NCBI RefSeq assembly: GCF_004298145.1
Contig: NZ_SCRH01000033.1
Location: forward strand, 124,001 to 188,000
Direction of reading: 5' to 3'
DNA: 64,000 nucleotides
Source of the DNA: Mycobacterium sp.
GTDB lineage: Bacteria > Actinomycetota > Actinomycetes > Mycobacteriales > Mycobacteriaceae
Part shown: positions 41,782-50,616 of the stretch, in pieces
Layout: each line of letters opens with the position of its first letter
How positions within the stretch are numbered: position 1 is the stretch's first letter
Notes under the pieces: model-generated
Databases searched by the model: none
What the model saw: only the letters and a program-made list of their open reading frames with translations
Told to the model about the DNA's origin: nothing
Position numbers and translations under genes: made by a program

Positions 41782-43428
41782 TCATGGCGCCATTGCGGGT
41801 TGTTCTTCGGCAGGGTCGGACGCCGGTGCGCTCGCGCGGCGCGACCCCACCGGTCGCAGCCAGTCCGGCAGCCAACCGGGCGGGGCGTCAGGTGCGCGGT
41901 CGAACGGGCCGCCCGCCGGATCGTCGACCCGCCCGCCCCATCGCACCAGATCCTCGTCGGGCCGGTAGATCTGACGAATCACCAGCGCGCACAACGCGAT
42001 GACCGCGATGTCGCGCAGCAGCACCGTGGTCGTGAAGAACTGTTCGGGCAGCGAGCGGTTCGGGTTGCCGTAGAGGTAGTACATCCGCGGCACCCAGACC
42101 AGCGCGTCGATGGTCATCCATGCCAGCAGCACCCGGCGATGCGGCAGCGCGAGCACCGCCAACGGCACCAGCCACAGCGAGAACTGCGGACTCCACACCT
42201 TGTTGGTCAGCAGGAAGGCCGCCACCACCAGGAACAACAGTTGCGTCACCCGCGGCCGCCGCGGAGCCGTCAAGATGATGAATGCGATTGCCGCACAACA
42301 TGTCACGAACAGCACCGCGACCACGGAGTTCAGCACCGTCGGCGGCTGCCAGAACCCGAGCTTGGGATCGAAACCCCGCCAGCCGGTAAACGACTTGACG
42401 ACGTTGTACAACGAGTCCATGTCGTCGCCGCGACGCGTATTGAGGCGGAAGAACTCCGACCATCCGCGCGGAAAGAACACCAGCACAGGCAGGTTCACCA
42501 ACAGCCAGGTCGTCAGGGCCGCCGCCGCGGTGCGGCCCCACGCCCGCAGACGCCCGGTCCGGATCGCCAGCAGCAGCATGGGTCCCAAGAACAGCAGCGG
42601 GTACAGCTTCGCCGCGGCGCCCAATCCGATCAGCACGCCGGCGACCACCGGCTTGCGCCGCGCCCAGGCCAGCAACCCGGCCATGGCGAAACCCGTTGCC
42701 AGCGCGTCGAAGTTGGTGAAGATCTGAAAAATCAACACCGGCGACGCAGCCACCAGAGCCGCGTCCCAGATTCGCCGCCCGGCCAGGCCCGCGGACGCCC
42801 AGACGGTGGCCAGCCAGGCCAGCGCCAACCCGAACGCCGCCACATTGAAGAACATCACGACCTCGGCGACCACCGGAAGCGGAGCGAGTTTGCTCAGCGC
42901 GGTGTAGGTCTTGGCCAACGCCATCGACACGTACTGATAGACACCCGTCAGCACCGGATACTCCATGTATCGCACTGCGGGTTGGCCGTCGTAGCGGATC
43001 TGCTGGGCACCGGTGGAGTCCTTCTCGACCCAGCTCGACTTGTAGGGAAACTTGCCCTGGCTCAACAACTCCGCGCCGTAGAGCGGCACCGTGTCGGAGT
43101 AGCACAGCTCGTAATAGGCGCGCTGATTGTCCCAATTGGCCACCCGCTGATCGCCGGTGCCGCTGCCGGTGCTTTGCAGGCAGGCCGCTTTGGTGGACCA
43201 GCCGAGTGCCAGGAAGACCAGCCCGATCAAGAACATCACCCGCAGCGGGGTCATCAAACGAGCGCGGCCGATCAGCGCGTGCCGACCCACCGGGCCCCCG
43301 ACGACCTCCGAGAGCGCGGCGCCCAGAAAATCGTTGCGGCTCGGGCAGTCTCGGTTGGCGACGCTGCGCAGATCCGCAGCCAGCGGACGCGGTGAAATGG
43401 TGGCGCGGTGCTCCCCAGCGCCGGTCAC
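41782..43428 (-). CDS. GT87-type membrane glycosyltransferase, Rv0051-like
   Basis: I start at GTG 43428, which overlaps the ponA1 stop (GTGA); upstream extensions lie inside ponA1. The 548-residue protein has about ten membrane helices, with the DUF2029/GT87 pattern NWDNQRAYYELCYSD, EYPVLTGVYQY, LGAAAKLYPLLFLGP and NKVWSPQFSLWLVPL. The family uses polyprenyl-phosphate sugars outside the membrane, commonly mannose. Coupling with ponA1 suggests a cell-wall role. The cytoplasmic end is Pro- and Asp-rich. Confidence 0.9.
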   Translation of the reverse strand: MTGAGEHRATISPRPLAADLRSVANRDCPSRNDFLGAALSEVVGGPVGRHALIGRARLMTPLRVMFLIGLVFLALGWSTKAACLQSTGSGTGDQRVANWDNQRAYYELCYSDTVPLYGAELLSQGKFPYKSSWVEKDSTGAQQIRYDGQPAVRYMEYPVLTGVYQYVSMALAKTYTALSKLAPLPVVAEVVMFFNVAAFGLALAWLATVWASAGLAGRRIWDAALVAASPVLIFQIFTNFDALATGFAMAGLLAWARRKPVVAGVLIGLGAAAKLYPLLFLGPMLLLAIRTGRLRAWGRTAAAALTTWLLVNLPVLVFFPRGWSEFFRLNTRRGDDMDSLYNVVKSFTGWRGFDPKLGFWQPPTVLNSVVAVLFVTCCAAIAFIILTAPRRPRVTQLLFLVVAAFLLTNKVWSPQFSLWLVPLAVLALPHRRVLLAWMTIDALVWVPRMYYLYGNPNRSLPEQFFTTTVLLRDIAVIALCALVIRQIYRPDEDLVRWGGRVDDPAGGPFDRAPDAPPGWLPDWLRPVGSRRASAPASDPAEEQPAMAP

Positions 43429-46043
43429 GGTGGCGGAGGCGGAGCTTGGGGCCCACCCGGCGGGACACCACCGCCCGGCTCCTGCGAGCCCGGCGGGCCG
43501 CCCGCGGGCGGTGGTGGCGCCAGTGTGATCGTCGTGGGCGGACCGACCGGGATGGTGATCCCCGGTGCCACCTCGATGGTCGGCTGGATGACGGTCTCCA
43601 ACGGCGGCGCCTTCGGCGGGGGCGGCGCCGGCACACCCGCGTAGCCGCCGATCTCGGCCGGCTTGGGGAAGGATTCGTTGGAGGTGCCCTTGAGCGCCCC
43701 GTCCATGGTGGCCTTCCAGATGTCCGATGGCAGGCCCGACCCGTAAACCGGTGAACCCGAAGCGGTTACCAGCGGCACGTCGCCTTTGGCCGTGCCCAGC
43801 CACACGGCCGTCGACAACGACGGTGTGTAGCCGACCATCCAGGCGTCCTTGTCCGAGTTGGTGTCACCCAACTGCGTGGTGCCGGTCTTGGCCGCCGATG
43901 CCCTGCCGCCGGCCAGGGCGTGGCCGCGCGAATAGCTGGCGATCGGCGCCATGGCCGCGGTCACGTTGTCGGCAACGGCCTTGGGGGTGCGCTGCTCACC
44001 GTTGTTCTCGGACTTGCCGGCGTCGAAAAGCACCTGGCCGTCGGAGTTGACCACCTTCTGCACGAAATGCGGCCGGTGATAGACGCCGGAAGCGGCCAGC
44101 GTGGCATACGCCGACGCCATGTCGAACACCCGGGTTTGATACTGGCCCAACACAATTCCGTTGTTCGGGGGTCCACCCTTACCGTCCTCGGACAGCGTAT
44201 GGGCCACACCGGGGAAGCTGGTCGCGACACCGGCTTGGTGCGCGGCATCGGCAACGGCCTGCGGTCCCCCCTTGAGCTTGAGCATCAGCCGGTAGTAGGA
44301 GGTGTTCAACGATTGCTTGAGCGCCTGGGCGATGTTGCACGTCCCGCAACTTTCGCCCTCGACGTTCGTGATCTTGATGCCGTCGACGGTCAATGGCGAA
44401 CTGTCCACCTGGAAGCCCAGGCCGATCCCTTGTTCGAGCGCAGCAATCAGGCAGAACACCTTGAACGACGACCCGGTCTGCAATCCGGCCTGAGCGAAGT
44501 CGAAGCCGTTGGCGTCGCTACCGCCGTAGTAGGCGCGGATGGAGCCGTCGTGCGGATCGACCGACACCACCGCCGTGCGCATGTCGGGGTCTTGGCCGTC
44601 GAGGTATTTCGACACCGCCTTTTCGGCGGCCTGTTGGGCCTTGGGATCGATGGTGGTGGTGACCTGAAGTCCCTGGGTGTTCAGCGTCCGCTCGTCGATG
44701 TTGAAGAGCTCCATCAGCTCTTTGGTCACTTGACGCTCGATCAGCCCGTTGGGCCCGGTCGTCTGGTTCTGCGCGCGCGCCTGATCGGGCGGCACAGTCT
44801 GCGGGAAGACCTGCGCGGCGCGGTCGTTCGACGACAGCGCCTTGGTCTCCACCATGCCGTCGAGCACCCAGTTCCAGCGCGCCAGGGCCCCCTTGGGGTC
44901 GACGGCCGGGTCCAGGGTGGATGGCCGTCGAATCAACGCCGCCAGCAGCGCCCCCTCCGAGACGGTGAGCTGCTCGACAGGCTTGTCGAAATAGGCCTTG
45001 GAGGCCGCCGAAATACCGTAGGCACCTCGGCCGAAGTAGATGATGTTCAGATAGGCCTGCAGCACATCGTCTTTGGACCACTCCCCCGACATCTTGGTGG
45101 CGATGACCAATTCCTTGGCCTTGCGCATCAGACCGCTGATGCCGTGTTGCGCCGAACCCACCAGTGCGTTTTTCACATATTGCTGGGTGATCGTCGACCC
45201 ACCCTGCAGGTCGCCGCTGCCGAAGAGATTGTTGTTCACTGCCCGCGCGAAGCCGTTGAAGTCGAATCCGGGGTTGGAATAGAAGTTGCGATCCTCGGCG
45301 GCGATCACCGCCTGGCGGACGTGGACGGGCACTTGATTCAGGTTGACATCGACCCGATTGCCCTCCGGCGGAATGATTTTGGCGATCTCCGAGCCGTCGC
45401 TGGCGAGGATCGTCGAAACCTGGTTGGTACGAAGGTCACCCGGCTTGGGAATGTCGACGATGAAGTACGCCATTCCAAAGGTGACGATCGGCAACAGCAC
45501 CAACACCGCCGCACACAGGTAGGCCGCCCGACGTACCCACAGCCAGTTGATCTGCTGGGTCCACGTCCAGTCGCGCCACGGTCCGACCCCCCGCCCGCCG
45601 GGCCCCCCGGGCCGCCCAGGCCACGGGGGAGGAGGGGGAGGTCCGCCGGGTGGGCGACCTCCGAAGCTTGCGCGCTCCTGCCGGCCGGACGCCGGCCCCC
45701 GGCTGTCCAAGGCGGCCTTGACCTCGTCGAGCGCGTCACGCCGCAAGGGTGTCGACGGGGGGCCCGCCAACGCGGCTTTGACTTCATCGATGGGGTCGGA
45801 GCGCCGGGGTCCCCGGTGATCTCTGACCGGCGGCAGGATGGTCGTCAGCCGATCGTCGGGCGGACCCTGGCGGCGGCGGTCGGCCGCCGGCGGCGCATTG
45901 CGTTGCCCCGGATCCTGCGGATCGGCGGCCCGACGCCCGGGATCCGGACGGTCGTCATTGCCGCGGTTGCCCACCTGCTCAGACCCTGGCCCACGTTGGT
46001 CACCGGACGACTGACTGTGCCGTCCTTCGTCATTCGAGCTCAT
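43425..46043 (-). CDS. ponA1: Bifunctional penicillin-binding protein PonA1
   Basis: The 872-residue class A PBP makes and cross-links peptidoglycan. A long Pro/Asp-rich cytoplasmic part contains the repeat DEVKAAL twice (about residues 86 and 106). One membrane helix is at about 172-196. The transglycosylase has IAAEDRNFYSNPG with catalytic Glu250, and the transpeptidase has SSFK at 525-528, SLN in QSLNTSYYRL and KTGTTQ. A Pro/Gly-rich tail (about 790-872) follows. Its ATG overlaps the upstream DUF5318 stop (ATGA) and its own stop overlaps the glycosyltransferase start, so three genes are coupled. Confidence 0.97.
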   Translation of the reverse strand: MSSNDEGRHSQSSGDQRGPGSEQVGNRGNDDRPDPGRRAADPQDPGQRNAPPAADRRRQGPPDDRLTTILPPVRDHRGPRRSDPIDEVKAALAGPPSTPLRRDALDEVKAALDSRGPASGRQERASFGGRPPGGPPPPPPWPGRPGGPGGRGVGPWRDWTWTQQINWLWVRRAAYLCAAVLVLLPIVTFGMAYFIVDIPKPGDLRTNQVSTILASDGSEIAKIIPPEGNRVDVNLNQVPVHVRQAVIAAEDRNFYSNPGFDFNGFARAVNNNLFGSGDLQGGSTITQQYVKNALVGSAQHGISGLMRKAKELVIATKMSGEWSKDDVLQAYLNIIYFGRGAYGISAASKAYFDKPVEQLTVSEGALLAALIRRPSTLDPAVDPKGALARWNWVLDGMVETKALSSNDRAAQVFPQTVPPDQARAQNQTTGPNGLIERQVTKELMELFNIDERTLNTQGLQVTTTIDPKAQQAAEKAVSKYLDGQDPDMRTAVVSVDPHDGSIRAYYGGSDANGFDFAQAGLQTGSSFKVFCLIAALEQGIGLGFQVDSSPLTVDGIKITNVEGESCGTCNIAQALKQSLNTSYYRLMLKLKGGPQAVADAAHQAGVATSFPGVAHTLSEDGKGGPPNNGIVLGQYQTRVFDMASAYATLAASGVYHRPHFVQKVVNSDGQVLFDAGKSENNGEQRTPKAVADNVTAAMAPIASYSRGHALAGGRASAAKTGTTQLGDTNSDKDAWMVGYTPSLSTAVWLGTAKGDVPLVTASGSPVYGSGLPSDIWKATMDGALKGTSNESFPKPAEIGGYAGVPAPPPPKAPPLETVIQPTIEVAPGITIPVGPPTTITLAPPPPAGGPPGSQEPGGGVPPGGPQAPPPPP

Positions 46044-46474
46044 TCAGTGGCCGTGCGGGCGCCGTTGCGCGCCGTCCGCGAGCGCCTGGTGCCCTTGGGA
46101 GGAGATGCCGGGCGCGCCGCACCGAGCACATATGACTTGACGAGGTGATTCCAGCTGCACGTGCGGCACACCTCCACCACGTGGACCGCGAACTCCTCGA
46201 ACCGGGTCGCCAGCATCACCAACTCTTCGGCCGTACGCGCCGAGCCCGAGACCGGACCCAGGTGTTCACCGAACACCCACGACACCAGCGTCAGCTGCTC
46301 CTTACGGCAGATCGGGCACATGACCTGGCTCGGTTTCCCGTGAAACTTGGCGGCGCGCAGCAGATAAGGGTTCGCGTCACACACCTCGGACACACCCGTG
46401 CGGCCCGAGTACACCTGGGCCAGCAGTGAGCGCCGCCGAAGCGCGTAATCCACCACCTGTCGCTGCAGTCGCAC
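46040..46474 (-). CDS. DUF5318 protein, Rv0049-like
   Basis: I start at GTG 46474 (VRLQRQVVDYALRRRSLL), matching the M. tuberculosis protein as I remember it; an earlier start at 46519 adds a short unsupported leader. The 144-residue product has two cysteine pairs, CPICRKEQ and CRTCSWN, spaced as in a zinc ribbon, and a basic tail. Its stop overlaps the ponA1 start, an arrangement conserved in mycobacteria, which points to a cell-wall or growth-linked role, but its function is not known. Confidence 0.88.
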   Translation of the reverse strand: MRLQRQVVDYALRRRSLLAQVYSGRTGVSEVCDANPYLLRAAKFHGKPSQVMCPICRKEQLTLVSWVFGEHLGPVSGSARTAEELVMLATRFEEFAVHVVEVCRTCSWNHLVKSYVLGAARPASPPKGTRRSRTARNGARTATE

Positions 46475-46596
46475 GCCCACCAGAGTACGACGCCATCCCG
46501 ACCAGTGATACGCAACCAAATGTGTGGCGCCCGGCTCGCGGTGATCGATGGTGATTTTCGGTGCCGAATCGGGGCCGGACTTCTACGATCGTCCCC

Positions 46597-47475
46597 GTGG
46601 CGAAATGGCTCGGGACACCGCTGGCCGGCGGGGTGGCGGCGACTACGCGCGCCAAAGACACCGACCGTCAGGACACCTGCACGATCCTCGACGGCGCGCT
46701 GAGCGACGGCGAGGTCTCCGCCGAAGAGCATCGCGAAAGGGTCGGCGCGGCCACCAAGGCGGTGACGCTGGGCGACTTGCAGGCCCTGGTGAGCGATCTG
46801 CAAAGCAACACCGGGCGGCAACTGCCCGCGCTCGACTCGCGGCCGAAATGGCCGCGACTGGGCGGGTGGCGCACGCTGGCGATCGCCTTCGTCGTGTCGG
46901 TGCTGCTGGGCATGGGCATCGGGTGGGGTCTCTACGGCAACACCCGCTCGCCGCTGGACTTCACCAAGGACCCCGGAGCGAAACCCGACGGGGTCAACGC
47001 CGTGGTGCTGACCCCGCCCACGCAGCTGCACTCGGTCGGCGGTCTCACCGGGCTGCTCGAGCAGATGCGCAAACGGTTCGGCAACACCATCGGCTACCGG
47101 CTGGTGATCTACCCGACCTATGCGGCGTTGGACCGTGCGGACCCCTCCGACGACCGTCGGGTGCTGGCCTACACCTATCGCGGCGGATGGGGCGATCCGA
47201 CCAGCTCGGCCAAGAGTTCCTCGGATCGTCCCGTCCCGGTCGACCTGAGCAAGTTCGACGTCAACGCGGCCGTGGGCATCATGCGTGGCGCCCCCGAGAC
47301 CTTGCGCATGAAGCCGTCCGACGTGAAGACCATCTACCTGATCGTCGAACCGGCGACCGACCCGACCACACCCGGGGCGCTCACGCTCTCGTTATATGTC
47401 TCCAGCGATTACGGCGGCGGCTACATCGCGTTCGCCGGTGACGGCACCGTCAAACAGCTGAGTTTGCCCACGTAA
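46597..47475 (+). CDS. DUF1707-type membrane protein, Rv0048c-like
   Basis: I start at GTG 46597 (MAKWLGTPLAGG), in line with the M. tuberculosis homologue. The 292-residue protein has an N-terminal DUF1707-like segment (DTCTILDGALSDGEVSAEEH) that is probably cytoplasmic. One membrane helix is at about residues 94-112 (LAIAFVVSVLLGMGIGWG), and a conserved extracytoplasmic domain (TYRGGWGDPTSSAKSSSD, LYVSSDYGGGYI) follows. It is divergent from the ponA1 unit. Function unknown. Confidence 0.9.
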   Translation: MAKWLGTPLAGGVAATTRAKDTDRQDTCTILDGALSDGEVSAEEHRERVGAATKAVTLGDLQALVSDLQSNTGRQLPALDSRPKWPRLGGWRTLAIAFVVSVLLGMGIGWGLYGNTRSPLDFTKDPGAKPDGVNAVVLTPPTQLHSVGGLTGLLEQMRKRFGNTIGYRLVIYPTYAALDRADPSDDRRVLAYTYRGGWGDPTSSAKSSSDRPVPVDLSKFDVNAAVGIMRGAPETLRMKPSDVKTIYLIVEPATDPTTPGALTLSLYVSSDYGGGYIAFAGDGTVKQLSLPT

Positions 47476-47555
47476 AGACCGGTCTCCCGGCACGATTCAG
47501 ACCCCACGCGGTGTGACGAACTGCAAACCAACATCAAGTGGTGTTGTGGCTAATA

Positions 47556-47568
47556 TATCGAGGCGATA
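47556..47568. promoter_or_regulatory. Short inverted repeat before padR and ino1
   Basis: TATCG-AGG-CGATA is a perfect 5-3-5 dyad in AT-rich DNA (TAATATATCG) 54 bases before the PadR start. It is a candidate operator for the PadR regulator and, with TAATAT as a -10, for the promoter of the padR-ino1 unit. It does not match the usual ATGT-N8-ACAT PadR site. Confidence 0.35.
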
Positions 47569-47621
47569 CGATTGCGCGAGGCGTCGGACCGTCGTAACAA
47601 GCCATGAAATGGGGTGAATCG

Positions 47622-48164
47622 ATGCTGGAGCTTGCCATCCTGGGTCTCCTGATCGAGTCGCCCATGCACGGCTACGAGTTGCGCAAACGGCTGACCGGTT
47701 TACTCGGCGCGTTCCGGGCGTTTTCGTACGGTTCGCTCTACCCGGCCCTGCGCCGCATGCAGGCCGAAGGGTTGATTGCCGAGAACGCCGCCCCGGCCGG
47801 GACGCCTGTCCGGCGGGCCCGGCGCGTCTACCAGCTGACCGACGAGGGCCGTCGGCGTTTCGGTGAGCTGGTGGCCGACACCGGTCCGCACAACTACACC
47901 GACGACGGCTTCGGGGTACACCTGGCGTTCTTCAACCGGACTCCGGCAGAGGCGCGGATGCGCATTCTGGAAGGCCGCCGCCGTCAGGTTGAGGAACGGC
48001 GGGAGGGTCTGCGTGACGCCGTGGCGCGGGCCAGTAGCTCGTTCGACCGCTACACCCGCCAGCTTCATCAATTAGGGCTCGAGTCCAGTGAGCGCGAAGT
48101 CAAATGGCTCAACGAGCTCATTGCTGCGGAGCGGGCTATGCCCGGCCTCTCCGAGCAAACATAA
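47622..48164 (+). CDS. PadR-family transcriptional regulator, Rv0047c-like
   Basis: The 180-residue protein starts at ATG 47622 (MLELAILGLLIESPMHGYELR), close to GGGGTGA. It has the PadR winged helix (residues about 1-85) with YPALRRMQAEGLI and the wing RARRVYQLTDEGRR, and a helical C-terminal dimerisation domain. It lies 56 bases upstream of ino1 on the same strand, and the pairing is conserved with M. tuberculosis, so it probably controls ino1. Ligand unknown. Confidence 0.92.
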   Translation: MLELAILGLLIESPMHGYELRKRLTGLLGAFRAFSYGSLYPALRRMQAEGLIAENAAPAGTPVRRARRVYQLTDEGRRRFGELVADTGPHNYTDDGFGVHLAFFNRTPAEARMRILEGRRRQVEERREGLRDAVARASSSFDRYTRQLHQLGLESSEREVKWLNELIAAERAMPGLSEQT

Positions 48165-48220
48165 TCCCCGGCACGAACGCAGCATCCCAGTCAGAGGTCA
48201 GAGGTTAGGAGAACGCCCAA

Positions 48221-49324
48221 ATGAGTGAGCATCAGCCGCCAAAGGCGGAAGAGGCGCAGTCGGAGGTACGAGTCGCCATTGTCGGCGTCGGTAACTGCGC
48301 GTCTTCGTTGGTTCAGGGCGTGCAGTATTACTACGACGCCGACGAGAACAGCGCCGTGCCCGGCTTGATGCACGTGAAGTTCGGTCAGTATCACGTGCGC
48401 GACGTGAAGTTCGTGGCAGCGTTCGACGTGGACGCCAAGAAGGTCGGGTTCGACCTGTCCGAGGCCATCTTCGCGTCGGAGAACAACACCATCAAGATCG
48501 CCGACGTGCCGCCCACCAACGTGACGGTGCAGCGCGGCCCGACGCTCGACGGCATCGGCAAGTACTACGCCGACACCATCGAGGTGTCCGACGCCGAGGC
48601 CGTCGACGTGGTCCAGGCGCTCAACGATGCCCAGGTCGACGTGCTGGTGTCCTACCTGCCGGTGGGCTCGGAGGAGGCCGATAAGTTCTACGCCCAGTGC
48701 GCCATCGACGCCGGCGTGGCGTTCGTCAACGCGCTGCCGGTGTTCATCGCCTCCGACCCGGTGTGGGCCAAGAAGTTCGCCGACGCCGGCGTCCCGATCA
48801 TCGGCGACGACATCAAGAGCCAGGTCGGCGCCACGATCACCCACCGCGTGATGGCCAAGCTGTTCGAGGACCGCGGCGTGCAGCTGGACCGCACCATGCA
48901 GCTCAACGTCGGGGGCAACATGGACTTCCTCAACATGCTCGAACGCGAGCGGCTGGAGTCCAAGAAGATCTCCAAGACCCAGGCCGTGACCTCCAACCTG
49001 CAGCGCGAGTTCAAGACCAAGGACGTGCACATCGGCCCGTCCGACCACGTCGGCTGGCTCGACGACCGCAAGTGGGCCTACGTCCGGCTCGAGGGCCGCG
49101 CCTTCGGTGACGTGCCGCTGAACCTGGAGTACAAGCTCGAGGTGTGGGACTCGCCGAACTCCGCGGGCGTCATCATCGACGCGGTGCGTGCCGCCAAGAT
49201 CGCCAAGGACCGCGGCATCGGCGGCCCGGTGATCCCGGCATCGGCCTACCTGATGAAGAGCCCGCCGCAGCAGCTGCCCGACGACATCGCGCGCACCCAG
49301 CTCGAAGAGTTCATCTCGGGCTAA
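48221..49324 (+). CDS. ino1: Inositol-3-phosphate synthase
   Basis: The 367-residue enzyme converts glucose-6-phosphate to myo-inositol-1-phosphate with NAD, the first step to phosphatidylinositol, mannosides and mycothiol. The NAD site [16 protein letters not shown], the conserved [10 protein letters not shown] and the catalytic region [15 protein letters not shown] and [11 protein letters not shown] are intact. Length matches Rv0046c. The ATG follows TTAGGAGAACGCCCAA. A strong hairpin lies just after the stop. Confidence 0.97.
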   Translation: MSEHQPPKAEEAQSEVRVAIVGVGNCASSLVQGVQYYYDADENSAVPGLMHVKFGQYHVRDVKFVAAFDVDAKKVGFDLSEAIFASENNTIKIADVPPTNVTVQRGPTLDGIGKYYADTIEVSDAEAVDVVQALNDAQVDVLVSYLPVGSEEADKFYAQCAIDAGVAFVNALPVFIASDPVWAKKFADAGVPIIGDDIKSQVGATITHRVMAKLFEDRGVQLDRTMQLNVGGNMDFLNMLERERLESKKISKTQAVTSNLQREFKTKDVHIGPSDHVGWLDDRKWAYVRLEGRAFGDVPLNLEYKLEVWDSPNSAGVIIDAVRAAKIAKDRGIGGPVIPASAYLMKSPPQQLPDDIARTQLEEFISG

Positions 49325-49364
49325 AAGCCCCTCCGCGACCCGCGGGTTAACCCCCGTCGAGCCG

Positions 49365-49419
49365 CGAACGTCGAGTTGTTGCGGTGAGACGCATAAAGCG
49401 CCCAACAACTCGACGTTCG
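49365..49419. terminator. Perfect 17-bp hairpin downstream of ino1
   Basis: CGAACGTCGAGTTGTTG (49365-49381) and its exact complement CAACAACTCGACGTTCG (49403-49419) flank a 21-base loop, 41 bases after the ino1 stop. It can act as a transcription terminator, although no T-run follows. The perfect arms also fit a dispersed intergenic repeat or a small palindromic element of the kind scattered in mycobacterial genomes. A single copy is present in this window. Confidence 0.6.
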
Positions 49420-49488
49420 GCCCGAGTTGAAGGCGCAATAGCCAATTCGTCGACACGACGCTGTGCAGGTGCTTAGCATCATCTCTCG

Positions 49489-50616
49489 ATGATCGTTCAG
49501 CCCGCGGCGTTCCTCCGCACCACGCTCCCCCTCGACCTATCCCGGCTCGACGAACTCGACAGCGGCCGCTACCACTCGATCTGGCTGCCCGATCACATGG
49601 TCAGCTTCTGGCCCGACTCGATCTGGACGCCCGAGTTCACCGACCTGGCCACCGCGTCGCCATCGCCGCACCGCCACCTCGATGGGCTCGCGGTCGCGGC
49701 AGCGGCGGCGGTGCTGACCGAGCGGGTGCCGCTCGTCAGCGCCGTGGTCGACACGGTGCGCCGCCATCCGGTCATGCTCGCCCAGACGGCACTGACGATC
49801 GATCACCTCGCCAAGGGGCGTTTCATCCTCGGCCTGGGTAGCGGCGAGAGCGAAAACACCCTGCCCTACGGTTTCGACTTCTCCCGTCCCGTCAGTCGTT
49901 TCGAGGAGGCCCTGGCGGTGATCCGGCTGCTCTGGCAGAGCGACGGTCCGATCGATTTCGACGGCCAGTTCTATTCGCTGCACCACGCCCGCCTGGACAC
50001 CGAACCGTACGAGGGCCGGCCACCGCAGATCTGGATCGGCGCCAGCGGCCCCCGGATGCTCGACATCACCGGCCGGCACGCCGACGGGTGGTGGCCGGCG
50101 GGCGCCTGGACTCCGGAGCACTACGCCGAGATGCTCGCCACGGTAAGGGCATCCGCGGACCGCGCCGGCCGCGATCCGATGGCGATCACGCCGTGCTTCA
50201 TCCAGGTGTGCCTGATCGGCGAGGACGACGACGCCCTCGCCGAGATCCTGCAGGCTCCGCTGGTCAAGGCGTTCCTGCTGCAGGTCTCCGCAAAGACGTT
50301 GCACGACTTCGGTTTCGAGCACCCCATGGGGGACGGTTGGCGTGGCTTTCAGGACATCGACCCCGCGGTACTCACCCGGGACCGGATCGTCGAATTCCTG
50401 CACAGGGTGCGGCCCGAGATGGTGCTGTCCGTCGTGCCCCACGGAACACCGAAAGACGTCGCCAAGATCGTCAAGACCTATGTGGACGCGGGGCTGCGCG
50501 TACCCAAGATCCTCGATTACGGCGCCATGGCCGGCCTGAAGTACACGCAGGCATCGGCGGCGAATGTCCGCGCCGCCGAGGACGAACTCGTACGGCTCTG
50601 CGGAGACCTGTCGTGA
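49489..50616 (+). CDS. Luciferase-like (LLM) F420/flavin-dependent oxidoreductase
   Basis: The 375-residue LLM protein has the family signature RFILGLGSGESENTLPYGF, the early motif WLPDHMVSFWPDSIW, and PQIWIGASGPRMLDITGRHADGWWP. It is related to the product of 27812-28969. Its stop overlaps the start of the sulfotransferase gene (GTGA), so the two are co-translated. It is the first gene of a four-gene unit placed between ino1 and the conserved hydrolase. Substrate unknown; association with a sulfotransferase suggests modification of a small lipid or sterol-like compound. Confidence 0.88.
   Translation: MIVQPAAFLRTTLPLDLSRLDELDSGRYHSIWLPDHMVSFWPDSIWTPEFTDLATASPSPHRHLDGLAVAAAAAVLTERVPLVSAVVDTVRRHPVMLAQTALTIDHLAKGRFILGLGSGESENTLPYGFDFSRPVSRFEEALAVIRLLWQSDGPIDFDGQFYSLHHARLDTEPYEGRPPQIWIGASGPRMLDITGRHADGWWPAGAWTPEHYAEMLATVRASADRAGRDPMAITPCFIQVCLIGEDDDALAEILQAPLVKAFLLQVSAKTLHDFGFEHPMGDGWRGFQDIDPAVLTRDRIVEFLHRVRPEMVLSVVPHGTPKDVAKIVKTYVDAGLRVPKILDYGAMAGLKYTQASAANVRAAEDELVRLCGDLS

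Noticed and set aside
43920..46148. Open frame of 742 codons on the plus strand
   Set aside because: Antisense to ponA1 and without any domain; ponA1 is certain.
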